A stretch of 44,520 nucleotides of DNA from Zygnema cylindricum (GCA_037447655.1 JBBHKE010002952.1:391622-436141); one strand, 5' to 3'. Counted from the stretch's first letter, positions 12,111 through 22,602 are shown. Translations and numbers: made by a program. Notes: generated by a model not told the origin, from the sequence alone.

Positions 12111-12786
12111 TACTTTGATCAGCGACCGCTCGATCGTCCGAATCTGACGGTGAAAACATTTTTTTTTGGTCCGAATGTTTTAATTGGTCCAATTTGTGAT
12201 CCGAATGTTTTAATTGGTCCGAATAGGTCCGAATACAATATGGGTCTTAAGGTCATATTGTATGTTTTGCATACAATAAGAGTATTGTAAGGGCCTACTC
12301 TCACCTACTTTTGAACTATGTTTCGTACTAATGCTTATTGATAGTTTTATGTGTAATAGCAACGAGAAAAAAGTCAAGAAAAACAAAATTGTAGAAAAGC
12401 GTAAATAATAATAATAAGCATCGATGCTGAAATTGATTTCGAATAATAATTCTGAAAAGATATATTTGGAGACAACAAACAATGGTGATAAAAAATGACG
12501 AGTGAAAGTAGCTGAAAAAAAAAAAAAAAAAAAGAAAAAAAGCGAAAAATTTCAAAAAAAAAAAGACAGAATTAAAATTGCTTTAACCGAATGAAGGACA
12601 TTCCCGGTTTTTTTTTCTCGAATAAAAAAGGAAAAAAAAAAGAAAAACAAAAACAAAAAGAAAAAAAATACTAAAAAACTGAAAAACAATATGCTAAAAA
12701 TCGATACTGAAGAAGTGGTGAAAAAAAAAGGGGAAAAAGAAAAAAAAAGAACTATATATATGTAATAATAAAAAAAAAACCTAAAG
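12111..12786. other. IMPL1 downstream flank, A- and T-rich, with a short direct repeat
   Basis: CCGAATGTTTTAATTGGTCC occurs twice in tandem at about 12171-12218. 12480-12780 is poly(A)/poly(T) low-complexity DNA directly after the IMPL1 stop on the transcribed strand, so the 3' UTR probably lies here. I cannot pick a single polyadenylation signal. Confidence 0.6.
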
Positions 12787-15700
12787 TCAATCAAAATCAC
12801 AAGCGTAATCTTTTGGCTTCATCCATAATGAAAAATCGAATTTTTTTTCTATCAATTTTTGTGTGGCTGGACCCGTTTGCTCCACAATCTGTCCCTCCAA
12901 TGGGGTACCAAAAACAAAAAAAGTTGTCAAATTTCACCTATTTTTCACTTTTCTTTTTTTTTTTTTTTTTTTTAGGTTTTTAGATTTTCAGTTTTTTTTT
13001 TTTTTTAGGCGATTTCCAACAATTTCTCTACGATTAACATTTTTTTCCCTCGTACTTGTAACTAGAACGCTAACAAACAAAACCACTAAAAGACATAAAC
13101 AGAAAATAACCTAACACGACCGTAACTTTTTCCAAAAATTGTTGAAGAATTTTTAAGCATTCATTTTTATGTTTTCTGGTTTCATATTCACTTCAATACG
13201 GGCCCCCGTTGCTATTTAGGGTTAGTGATTATTAGCATTACCAATTTATTAAATTAACTACACTATATCATGTTATCCCACGTGACTCATTATGGGCCAC
13301 TCGACTGAATAGTTTTTTTAAAACTAATTTATAATGTTGTGTATAGGTAGCCTCTTACCAATAATCAATATGTACCTTTTTTCAGCCTACCAATAATCAA
13401 AATATCTTTTCACTATTATCTGTAAGGAAATTGTCGCGATATTTGAACGAATATCATCCCGATATGCGGAAAAATATCGCGATAACTGTACGGCATATAC
13501 CGTACACCTGTTCTGTTTTGAATTGTACTTTTGGTCTTATAAAGTACGATTATTTTGTACATTAGTATTGCAAAGTCTGTACTGTAGTTCCCAATTTTTG
13601 TTCTACAAAGTACGGATTGGATTGTGATACGAGACATGACACACTATATAACGTATACAATATAATACTATGTAGTATTCAGTACTAGTGCATGGTACTA
13701 CTATATATTTACAAATTTATTCGTCTCGGAGCGATATACAGGGCATCCTTGCCGTTCGATAACTGATATAATCGGTTATCAGAATTATCGCAATAGGAAG
13801 CTTACCGATACACAACACTACAAATTTAAAAAAAAACAAACTTATTAAATGTATTCCATCGACTTACAGTTATTAACTCTAAAACAATGGAAAGTGTACT
13901 GCAATTCATGTTCTTCCCATTACTATGACTAACCTAATCAAGATTACTTTTCTAGGCATAACAATTACAACAACATTACTACTTTACCTCCTTTTTATGT
14001 GTAAAGAACAAATTGAGAATTCCTAAGTTTATTTCCATACGAAAACCCAAAACTTGCCAACGAAAGGCACAAAACCCACAAATCCCTAAAAACCGACAAA
14101 ACCCTAAGGACCTAAAAATCCTAGAAACCCACAAAACTAAAACAAAAGAACCATGGAAACGTACACCCACCTGCGAGTAAAGAGCGGCATTCGAAACGAG
14201 TACTGAGCGATCGAAAACGGTGAAGTCTCCCCCATCCATACAGGTCACCACCCCTCCAGCTTCCTCTACAATCTGCAATACAGAGGGAGAGGGAAACGAG
14301 GGAGAGTGAGAGGAAAGTTGAGGGAAGGAGAGAGAGAGAGGCGAGGGGAGAGGGGAGAGAGAGAGAGGGAGGAGAAATCTGTAAGATATTGTGTGTTTGT
14401 TTTGTTTTGTAAAATAACAAGGACAGCAGCGGCCATATCCCACAGCCTAAGGGAGAGGGGAACAGGGAGAGGAAGTTGAGGGAGAAGGCAAGAGAGAGGT
14501 TTGTAGGATGATTAATTTTTTGTAAACTTACAAGGACATCAGCAGCCATATTCCATGGCTTGAGGGAGAGGGAGAGGGAGAAGGGAGACAGTTGAGAGAG
14601 AGGGATAGGGAGAGGTTTGTACAAAAATGAGTTTTTTTTTGGTAAACCTGCAAGGACACTGGCAGCCATATTCCACCGCTTCTAAGGAGTGGGAGAGAGG
14701 GAGAGGGAGGGGGAGAGGGGGAAAGGAAGAAGCTGAGAGAGAGGGAGAGGTTTGTATGGAAATGAGTTTTTTTCTGGTAAAATTACAAGGACACCGACTG
14801 GCATATTCTGTGACATGAGGGAGAGGGAGAGGAGAGGGAAGTTGAGGAAAGGGGAGAGGGAGGAGGGAGCTGAGAGAGAGGGAGAGGGAGAGGATTGTAC
14901 AAGAATGAGAATTTTTTCCGGGAAAACTTACAAGGACCCCGGCAGCCATATCCCACGGCTTGAGGCGGTATTCCCAGTATGCGTCCACCATTCCAAATGC
15001 GACGTGACACATGTCGACAGCCGCTGACCCGAGGCGTCGAACTCCCTGCTTGAATAAAACAAAATAAGAAAAAATGAATAGAAGTAGTAATATATGAATA
15101 AAAACAATAAATGTATAACAAAAACAAAAATGAACAAAACAAAAATAAGAGTGAGAGGGAAAGAGAGAGGGAGAGGGAAAGGGAAGGAGAGTGAGAGGGG
15201 AAGTGAGTGGGGGAGAGAGGGAGTGGAAGCAGGAGACAGAGTGGGAGAGGGAGAGGGAGAGTGTGATAGACACCAAATTCTGATGTTTCTAGAAAGATAA
15301 ACAAAGAGAGGAGAGCCGGTGGACCCAAATTCTCATATTTTTTGAAAGGCAAATAAAGAAACAAAAATCCATTTGAGAAAGTGAAAGCAGTGACATTGGT
15401 TTTTGAAAGGGAAAGAAGTGTGTGGTGAACGCAAATTCATCCAACGGCACATACAACAAAAGAATAATAATCATAGAAAATAACTGCGCGTTTACCCAAA
15501 ACCCAAAAAAGAAAAAGATATAAAAATTATCTGAAGGTAGAAAAACACATATAAAAAAAGATGAAAGCAATAAGATTAATTTGTGAGAGGGAGAAGATAG
15601 CGGACCACCATGCCCATCTTTCATGCAAAGACAAACATATATATATATATATATATACACACAAACACACACACACACATATGAAAGCAGTAAAATTGGA

Positions 15701-18700
15701 TTTCAAGAGTGAGAATGTGGTCATAATTATTGTTCCATGTTCCCAAATTGACCACCATATTCAAGCCGTGGTAAACTCACTAAAAGTGAAAACAGAACTA
15801 CTGAGTTTTTGAAGTTTTTGGAGGCAAGACTGTACAAAAATTTGAGAGCTCAACCTTCTCTCACTAACTGGAAAAGATGTTTACTTTATAATATGTTTCG
15901 TCAGGCATTCATGTTAATGGAAAGTCCACCATTCCTCGCTGTTAGAGTTAAACACACTCACTCAACTGTGTGTTTCTATTCAACCAAATCGACAAAATGT
16001 GTTAACAATTACCAAGTAAAGAAGTGAACAGCATGTCCTCACATCACTCAACTCTAAAATAGCATTATTGGTTCCAATTTCGCGTTGATAGTGTAACATT
16101 TTCACTCTAACAGCCATGAACAGTGTACTACACCCTGAATCGGACCCGATTAGTGTTATTAACGCTAGTAGAGGTTCATGGTGAACTACACTGGCCATGC
16201 TATTGAAGCTAACGACTCTAATTCGAGCAAGTGTTTTTTTGACCCAAAATCATAAGTTAATGTTGATGACACTAGTTAATTAAGTGGCCTATACTGAGCA
16301 AACTCTAAGGAAGTGTTAACACTAATAATTCACTAACTCTCAGAGCAATGTAGGAACCCAAAAAAGGAAAATAAAAATAAAAAGCCAAGAATCTGGGGCC
16401 AGAAATAAACGCACCCGACTGACATCCGAGAAGTGTTTGAAAAGCTCGATATTGGTAGCCCAAGCCTCATCGTGTTCATATCCAAAACCTGTTACTAGAA
16501 GTGATTTTTCCACCTGTCGAACCCAATTACCATAGACAAAACGAGTCAAATTCCAATCAAGAACCTGATGGAAGTGCACTCATCTACAGTATACACATTA
16601 TAGAACATCGGACATTGTCAGGCCATAGTTATATGTGTGGAAACTTAGGCCACATAATAAGTTTGTAACTGTATATCTACACAAAATTTACTAAGTAATA
16701 TACAGATTTTATTAGTAACGAACCGAGAACGCATAATATAACTTAGATGAGTTCATAGCAAAAGAAAAACTTCTAAGGTTAAAACTTTTTTTCCATAATA
16801 ACCCAATGGAAGAAAACATGTAAGGAAAAACTACCTTATCATTCGTACTGACATGAATGGGCTTTCCATCACAAAATGCACCAGTTCCTGTGCACACGAA
16901 GTAAGGACAAAGAAGAAGGAAAACTAAATCACAAAAAAAATTCCATCACTTGAAAAAAAGTCACATGCATATTTGTAGGCATCATAAAAAGTGTCCAATA
17001 ATACTGGAGCGCCTATACCTATTGCAAGAGGGAAGTGAAAAAATTTCCAAGGCAAGTCTAAGTCCTGCTGCCTCAAATAAAACTATTTTTGTAAAGCTGT
17101 CAGTTCCGAATGAAAATATTTTAACAAAACTTGTAGTTAAAACAACTATCTTTGTGATTGTGGTTCCCAAAGAAACTACTTCAAAGAACTGCAGTTCTCA
17201 AAGAAACTATTTTAGTAAAGATTGTGAATCCAACAAAAAAAATAAAATAGTAAAGGTTGTAGCTCCTATGTAGTTCCCCTTTTAGCAACAATTGTAGCTC
17301 CCAAAGAAACTATGAAGCCCATTGCTATTAGAGAAGTGGATTTATTAGTGTAAATGCGATAGAAAGACCTGGCAGCTTGTAGTCCACTCATGTAAGTAGT
17401 GCTATTAACAGTCTATTAAGATTTTTGGCCATACAAAGCCATGAATGAAATAGTGTTATTAACTCTGATAGCTATTATTAGTGTAGTTTAGTAAGGTTGT
17501 AGTTCCCAAGGAAGGTAGTTCACAAAAAAACTACAAAGACAACCATAAAGAAACTAAAAAGATCGTAAGAATTTTCCAATTTTACCTGCACCTGCAGTGT
17601 ACACTCGAGTCACCCAATGACCAGGACCACCTGAAAACTCAACCTGCAAAAAAAAAAAAGACTTCGCCTAATATCAGTCTTTCTTCCCAAAGATACTCAC
17701 TAAACAAACATGTTTAAAAGACTCAGAGTGCTGCTTCACAAAAACGAAAAACTTCAAAATGTGTTAAAAATCTCACTATACAACTGGTTATTGGTCGACC
17801 AGCTACACTGCCCATCGCTATCAGTGTTAAATATCTTTCGGACAGTCAAAGTGCTTTTATACATTATACAGAGCGATTTTTAATCGTGACATCAAGATTT
17901 CGAAAAGTAAGACCGTGACCTTTCAATCCCTTACCTCCTAGAAAAAATCTGGTAGTTACCTGAAAAATGCTTAAAATACTAATAGCGATGGGCAATGTAC
18001 TGTCCGCGAAAATTCACTAATATAACAAACAAGTATAGAATGAGTGTTTCTTCAGAAAACGGAAAACTGAAACCTATGTCACATTGTGTTAAAAATCTCA
18101 CCACACAACCAGCTACGGGTCGACCCTTACAGAGGACTGCGACAGATGTCGCAAAACATGGATATCCATGGGCAAAGTTGGTCGTGCCATCTGTCCCCCA
18201 ACAAAAACAAAATTTATTTGTGATTAGCCATCTGCCCCCCTAACAAAAACAAAATTTCCTTGTGATTAGTCCAATGCAAACTTACTACAGATTTTGCTGA
18301 ATACTGAACAATTTAGCTAATTGATTTCATGTTTATAAAACGGAATTTGCTAAATCACTGTAAGTAATCCATTGGCGGATTTGTTGCTGAAGCTAAACAA
18401 TTGAAGTTATAGTTTGCTGATTTATTAAACAGAAATTGCTGAAGAGTTGTGGTTTATCCAGTCCAAGTTTATTTAACATATTTGGCCGGATCATCGCAGA
18501 ATTCTTAAACAGATTTTGCTGAATAATTCTAGTCAATCTTCCAAAAAAAAAAAACAGAATTCACTGAGTAAGTGCAATTAATCTGGCATAAATTTATTAA
18601 TCAGGAGCTAGTTGGTATACACTTTTCATTGCTATCAGAATAGAAGAACTAAAGTTTAAATTTATGCCAGATTAATTGCACTTACTCAGTGAATTCTGTT

Positions 18701-21311
18701 TTTTATCAAAGATACTATTTCAATTCTGAAATTGAATGACAAGGCCGCTAGCGGTTTTTGGGTGCTTAGAGTCTTTAATGTTTTCTAGGGGTTTTCTAAG
18801 GTAAACAACCCCTATTTCGAAGTTCAAAAAAATAAACGAATGCCTAAACAAGTGTCATCATTTTTCAAAGTGATGGATGGCACAGTGATAAAAAATTATG
18901 GACAAAATCCATCCTTGGGTTTTCATGAATTAATACAATGCAGGGGGGTCTAAAACTTTTGTATCAAAACGAACACATCACATCGGCTTGTCAATAGCAA
19001 AAAAGGACAAGAGGTCGGACAAAAAGAGAACCAATAGCAGAAGGACAAGAACGCCAAACGAAATACCAAGAATCAGTAGGAAAAGGACAAGAAAAATGAA
19101 ATACCGAGAGGGTCGATGCACCAAAGGTACTCCGAGGAAGTATCACCACTGACTCCACCTTCCTCACCAAGTAGAAGATGGTCGGGAAATCGTTTCCGAA
19201 GCTCAGCCAAAACTGCCAGCTCAGTTTTGCAATCTGTGCTGCAAAATTCCCATCAGCAACACTCAACTTTCTGGATCCGGTAATCCACACACACTTAAAT
19301 CTATACAAAAATCTCTCTATCTACACCATGAACCGCAATTAACAATGATAACATTAATTTGGTCCTGGTTTTTTGTGCTCTCGAAACACAAAATAGTGCT
19401 AATACTACGACCTGATTTTTTCTTAACGGTAATACTTTTTGTGGTTCAAAATTGTCCACCTCACTTGCACCGGAAATAGAACTATTAACGCTAAAACAGT
19501 TCCCATACTAATTATTTTTTACCGCTAGTAGCCATTCACAGTGCACCTTACTCCAAGCACATTGCATAATACAAAAATATGCTTGAAACTCTCCAACTAC
19601 CTCACTCCAATACTTGCAAGAGTCGCATGGTATACAGACGACTTTCGATTCAAACTATGACTGCAATTTTCTGCAGCCAAAAAATTGGAATTGTAAATAA
19701 ACTAATTCTTACTCACAGTAAATAACTAAGCTTTCTATGACAAGCACAACTATGTTCTGAAAAACAAAGCAAGATGATGAAACGAGTTCATAACGTGTTC
19801 CCCTCTCTCTCCCTCTCACTCTCTTTCCCCTCTCTTCCTCCCTCACTACCTCTCCCTCTCCCCCTCCAAGACTTACTCTGTTACAAGGTCTGTGGCACCT
19901 TTGTAGCTGATATTACGGGGCTTATCAACAGCCTCCAAAATAACCTGCAAATTACCAAAATTTAATTTTACCAATTATGAAATAATACTAAAACCTCTTC
20001 ACATATGAATGTAACACAAAGAAACTATAGAAAAAAAGAATTGGTGACATTGTGACTCTAGCCATCTACAAAAAGAGAGAGGAGAAAAGAAAGAGGAGAG
20101 GGAGAAAAGAAAGGTAGAAAAAAGAGAGAATGAATGAAAACTCACTTCAGCACCATTCTTGCAGTTTCTGAAGCTTAACAAAATCAGATACAGAAAAAGA
20201 GAGGGGAAGGAAAAGAAGGAAGAATGAAAAGGGAAGGGAAGGAAAAAAGGGAGGGAGAAAAAAGAGAGGGGGAGAAAAAAGAGAGGGGGAGAAAAAAGAG
20301 AGAGGGATAAAAAGGAGGGAGGGAATGTATACTCACTTCAGCACCTTTCCTTGCAGCAGTTTCCGCGGCCTCCACGAGATCAGCTACAGGAACACTTCCT
20401 GTAGCTACTGCTCCGACTCGAGAAACAGTCTGAGAAGATGTGGAAGATGCAAAAATCTGAAAACCAGTACATTTCAGTTTAGTGCGCACGGAATGCGTAG
20501 ACTGTGTATAGCGCACATAAAATGCATCTAGTGAGTTAAGATGTAGTTTAGTGCGCATGGAAACGAGCTTAGTGCGATTTTAGTGCAAGAGAAATGAATG
20601 GTTAGATTAGATGAATGTACCTTATTGACGTGTTATGGAACGACCTCTCACGTGCGAAATATTTCTGAGGACTTTAGTATGGTTTTCTAGGCTTTTAGAG
20701 TTTTTTTGATATTAGATTATTGCATGCATACAAGCTAAGGTACATTTTCTAATGACTTTTTCATTTCTTTCTAGGATTTCTAGGATTTTTCAAGGATTTC
20801 TTAGGGTTTTTTTAGGGTTAATTTACTGCCTCCAGTTTAAAAATATGGTACATGATAGTACACTACCCCATCACTATTAAAGTTAACCGATTTTTTTTGG
20901 GAGCGTGTTCTTATGAAGCTAAATCAAAAAATGGTGTTAACAACACTAACTAGTTCAGTGGCTCATAACGAGCCACGTGGCAAACATAATGTTGTGTAGT
21001 TAACTGTAATAAGTGTTAACGCTAATAAATAGTTTACTTACTTTATTAGGGCTGGGCATTGCAGCTCTGCTGCAATTTTTTTTTCTTGTATTGCTGACAG
21101 GAGCTTCTATATTCACTCCTGATCTTGATCTTGAGCTCCAGTTACACCTTTGATCACTAAACAATGATGGCAAATCTGATTTGCATTTTAAGGAGAGGAG
21201 GACGGCATTTCCTTGTAAGCCAGTTTCAGTATTTAATTTAGAACTTGCAGAGGAGGCACACACAGAAGAGTAAGCTGCGGCGCAATGGATAAAGCTGGTG
21301 GTGGAAGCCAT
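12787..21311 (-). CDS. IMPL1: Inositol monophosphatase-like IMPL1, chloroplast-targeted; complete, 11 exons, 402 codons
   Basis: Exons, all in phase and summing to 1209 nt: 21311-21042, 20456-20337, 19944-19877, 19238-19105, 18190-18102, 17643-17586, 16887-16835, 16513-16415, 15045-14932, 14272-14171, 12888-12787 (stop TGA). The Mg-dependent IMPase family hydrolyses small phosphate esters such as inositol monophosphate. Visible motifs are LGEEGG (Glu178), [17 protein letters not shown] (Asp195, Asp198), [19 protein letters not shown] (Asp329) and FDRSVLVSN. The end [12 protein letters not shown] matches the plant IMPL1 tail. About 85 N-terminal residues are Ser/Thr-rich and low in acidic residues, as in a chloroplast transit peptide. 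Introns carry at least six MITEs and several repeated splice-donor segments. The last exon was found by motif and phase alone. The duplicate of exons 1-3 lies at 30051-31478. Confidence 0.93.
13332..13820. mobile_element. Non-autonomous hAT-like element in IMPL1 intron 10
   Basis: The left end TAATGTTGTGTATAGGTAG and the right end (CTTACCGATACACAACACTA) are imperfect inverted repeats. Flanking 8-mers CTAATTTA (13324-13331) and CAAATTTA (13821-13828) agree at 7 of 8 positions, as expected for an old hAT target duplication. It is 489 bp with no transposase. The right end is close to the fragment at 29487-29566. Confidence 0.72.
14408..14960 (-). repeat. Five-copy tandem array of IMPL1 exon 9 end plus splice donor plus GA tract
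   Basis: The true exon 9 end encodes [10 protein letters not shown] followed by GTAAG (donor at 14931). Diverged copies sit downstream with donor positions 14786, 14651, 14531 and 14418, encoding [30 protein letters not shown] and [10 protein letters not shown]. Each is followed by a CT-rich stretch on the transcript. Spacings are 145, 135, 120 and 113 bp. Copy 14531 keeps a perfect GTAAG; copies 14786 and 14418 keep GT; copy 14651 has GC. Confidence 0.9.
15270..15800. repeat. Degenerate ~110-130 bp repeats and AT/AC microsatellite in IMPL1 intron 8
   Basis: The word GTGAAAGCAGT / GATGAAAGCAAT / TATGAAAGCAGT recurs near 15380, 15560 and 15680, each followed by a GAGAG-rich segment. Between them is (AT)n then (AC)n at 15638-15680. 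The copies are too diverged to give exact unit ends. Confidence 0.6.
15927..16125. mobile_element. TA-target MITE, ~200 bp, IMPL1 intron 8
   Basis: The left end CACCATTCCTCGCTGTTAG and the right end (CTAACAGCCATGAACAGTG) pair as inverted repeats. TA follows on the right (16126-16127); the left flank is TC rather than TA. There is no coding content. Confidence 0.65.
16131..16183. mobile_element. 53-bp minimal fold-back made of two MITE ends
   Basis: Starts CACCCTGAATC after TA (16129-16130) and ends TTCATGGTG. The left half ends GATTAGTGTTA and the right half starts TTAACGCTAGTAG, so two termini meet with no internal sequence. It lies five bases from the previous element. Confidence 0.55.
17075..17570. 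repeat. Degenerate minisatellite in IMPL1 intron 6, split by a MITE
   Basis: Words GTAGTTCCCAAAGAAACTA and TAGTAAAGRTTGT recur at irregular spacing of about 30-45 bp from 17075 to 17310. They resume at 17485-17560 after the element at 17313-17483. Confidence 0.65.
17313..17483. mobile_element. Possible TA-target MITE, ~171 bp, IMPL1 intron 6
   Basis: The left end TGAAGCCCATTGCTATTAG follows TA (17311-17312). The right end is GATAGCTATTATTAGTG before TA (17484-17485). The termini are diverged, and the array it interrupts continues on both sides. Confidence 0.6.
17700..17803 (-). repeat. Repeated copy of IMPL1 exon 5 end and donor in intron 5
   Basis: On the minus strand GGTCGACCAATAACCAG... 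leads to GTGAGATTTTTAACACA (donor-like GT at 17776). This mirrors the real exon 5 end with GTGAGATTTTTAACACA (donor at 18101). Homology continues some 60 bp into the intron. Subtracting the MITE at 17806-17997 with its TA, the unit spacing is about 131 bp. Confidence 0.85.
17806..17997. mobile_element. TA-target MITE, 192 bp, IMPL1 intron 5
   Basis: Left CACTGCCCATCGCTATCAG after TA (17804-17805); right CTAATAGCGATGGGCAATG before TA (17998-17999). It sits between the real exon 5 end and its intronic copy. Confidence 0.85.
18270..18720. repeat. Diverged direct repeats ending in a 48-bp perfect inverted repeat, IMPL1 intron 4
   Basis: ACAGATTTTGCTGAAT-like words recur near 18290, 18345, 18430, 18515 and 18555. 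The last copy forms the left arm (18549-18596) of an inverted repeat whose right arm is 18657-18704: 48 bases, no mismatch seen, with a 60-base loop. The loop holds TACACTTTTCATTGCTATCAG, which resembles a MITE end. Confidence 0.85.
19050..19110 (-). repeat. Short repeat of IMPL1 exon 4 end and donor
   Basis: The real junction reads CTCGGTATTTC (donor at 19104). CTTGGTATTTC follows 38 bases downstream on the transcript (GT at 19066), and both lead into a segment containing CTTGTCCTT. Confidence 0.6.
19324..19543. mobile_element. TA-target MITE, ~220 bp class, IMPL1 intron 3
   Basis: Left CACCATGAACCGCAATTAAC after TA (19322-19323); right CTAGTAGCCATTCACAGTG. The flank on the right is CA here but TA in the copy at 29721. 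The internal sequence matches the reverse complement of the element in cytochrome c1 intron 4. Confidence 0.8.
20140..20180 (-). repeat. Repeated copy of IMPL1 exon 2 end and donor in intron 2
   Basis: AAACTGCAAGAATGGTGCTGAA followed by GTGAGT ends at 20146 and mirrors the exon 2 end, which encodes ETAARKGAE before GTGAGT (donor at 20336). A CT-rich stretch (transcript sense) follows both. The same pair exists in the duplicated copy (30525 and 30320), so it predates the segmental duplication. Confidence 0.85.
20861..20996. mobile_element. Possible TA-target MITE, ~136 bp, IMPL1 intron 1
   Basis: TA then CACTACCCCATCACTATTA on the left; ATAATGTTGTG then TA on the right. The right terminus is weak. 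A counterpart at 31033-31168 ends AATGTAGTG TA, which pairs better. Confidence 0.5.
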
Positions 21312-21358
21312 GGCTGATTTCCTTGTATGAAAAGGTTGCCACGAAATTGAGTACAGTA

Positions 21359-21585
21359 CACCGTGAATCGCTATTAGCAATGTTTAGCATCAATGTTTTT
21401 TTCGTCACTTAAAACATCTTTTTTCCGTGCACACTTGTCGGATTGTGGATCTGACGGTTGCGATTGAAAGGTAACATTCTTAGCTACCGATTGGCGGTCT
21501 CAAATTGAAAATCCGACAAGGGTGTACGGAGAAAATATGTCATAAGTGGCGAGAAAAACATTGACGCTAATAGCGATTCACGGTG
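21359..21585. mobile_element. TA-target MITE inserted 47 bp upstream of the IMPL1 start codon
   Basis: Left CACCGTGAATCGCTATTAG and right CTAATAGCGATTCACGGTG are perfect inverted repeats with TA on both sides. The corresponding place in copy B (near 31520) reads GAGTACCTCCAAATCTCC with no element, so this is a filled/empty pair. It is 227 bp with no coding capacity. Confidence 0.92.
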
Positions 21586-21629
21586 TACCTTCAAATCTCC
21601 AATGCACACAATATCCTGTCGTAGCAAGA

Positions 21630-22353
21630 GTTAAAAATGTTGTAAAAGTTGAGGAATGAAGATTCCTTTGAAGATCCGGCGGATCATAAGATCCAGACCA
21701 GTACTGAAAAGATAATCCGTTTCTGCGTTTCCTGGCGATTATTATGGCCGTTCAATAACCTTTATTGAAGGGAAACACTTCTGGAAGAAGCAATTTTTAC
21801 ATTTTTACTATTTTTACTAGCCCAAAGTTAACGTCAGCAGGTACAAGTCGTCCAGATTTGGTACATAGCTGGTACATATTGACGGCAAATATTGACTTTC
21901 AAAATGTGCACCGCGCATCGTTGTTAGTGTCAAAGTTTAAATAGTGTGTAAGTAAATATACCGTCATTTAGTGTTGGGTATCGGGTAGTTTCATATCGCG
22001 ATAATTTCGATATTCGATATATTGAATATCGATCGAGCAGATTCCTCGGTATATCGTACCGGGACCAACATAAATTATCGCGATATATATCGCAGAAATT
22101 GCGTGTCCGTACAGTCATAGTACGGAAAACCGTATGAAAAGGCGTACGGGGAATCGTACGGAAAATCGGGGGGGCGGGGGTTTTTTAAATATATAAAAAA
22201 AAATTCATTTTCGATATATCGTCGATACGATATATCGGCGATTTATCGCGATAATTTGGTTTTCGATATATCGAAGCAATATATCGATTATCGGGTACCT
22301 GAAATTTGATATATATCGAATATCGGCAAAAGGTCCTCGATACCCAACACTAC
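21630..22353 (+). repeat. 724-bp direct repeat, unit 1
   Basis: Appears identical to 22888-23611 (offset 1258). It holds pre-insertion flank, the first 60 bp of the outer MITE and a whole hAT-like element. It ends one base past the hAT terminus, at the duplication breakpoint. Confidence 0.93.
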
Positions 22354-22602
22354 TATTTTCCCTTCAACTTTCTCAAAATGTTTCCCTGGCCATAGCCTGT
22401 AACAACAAAATCGGCAACTACGGAGAACAGCGAATAGCAAAAAGTAAAAGAAAAGCGTTTGGAAATAGGCGCGCTCAATATCTTACGAATCGACATCAAA
22501 AACTCGGTTGTTAGCACAAATACCGCATTGGTTAGACCGTTATGGGCGTTAAACCATGAGACGATGTTATTTTGCAAACGATGTATACGAAATACTACAG
22601 TA

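Noticed and set aside
14539-15364. Overlapping minus frames of 182-245 codons as extra coding sequence
   Set aside because: They are read-through of IMPL1 exon 9 and its repeated donor segments into CT-rich intron. The 14932 donor joins exon 10 in phase and restores the family sequence.
21930-22118. Identical 62-codon frames at 21930-22118 and 23188-23376 as a duplicated gene
   Set aside because: They lie in the palindromic hAT interior; their identity is due to the 724-bp repeat.
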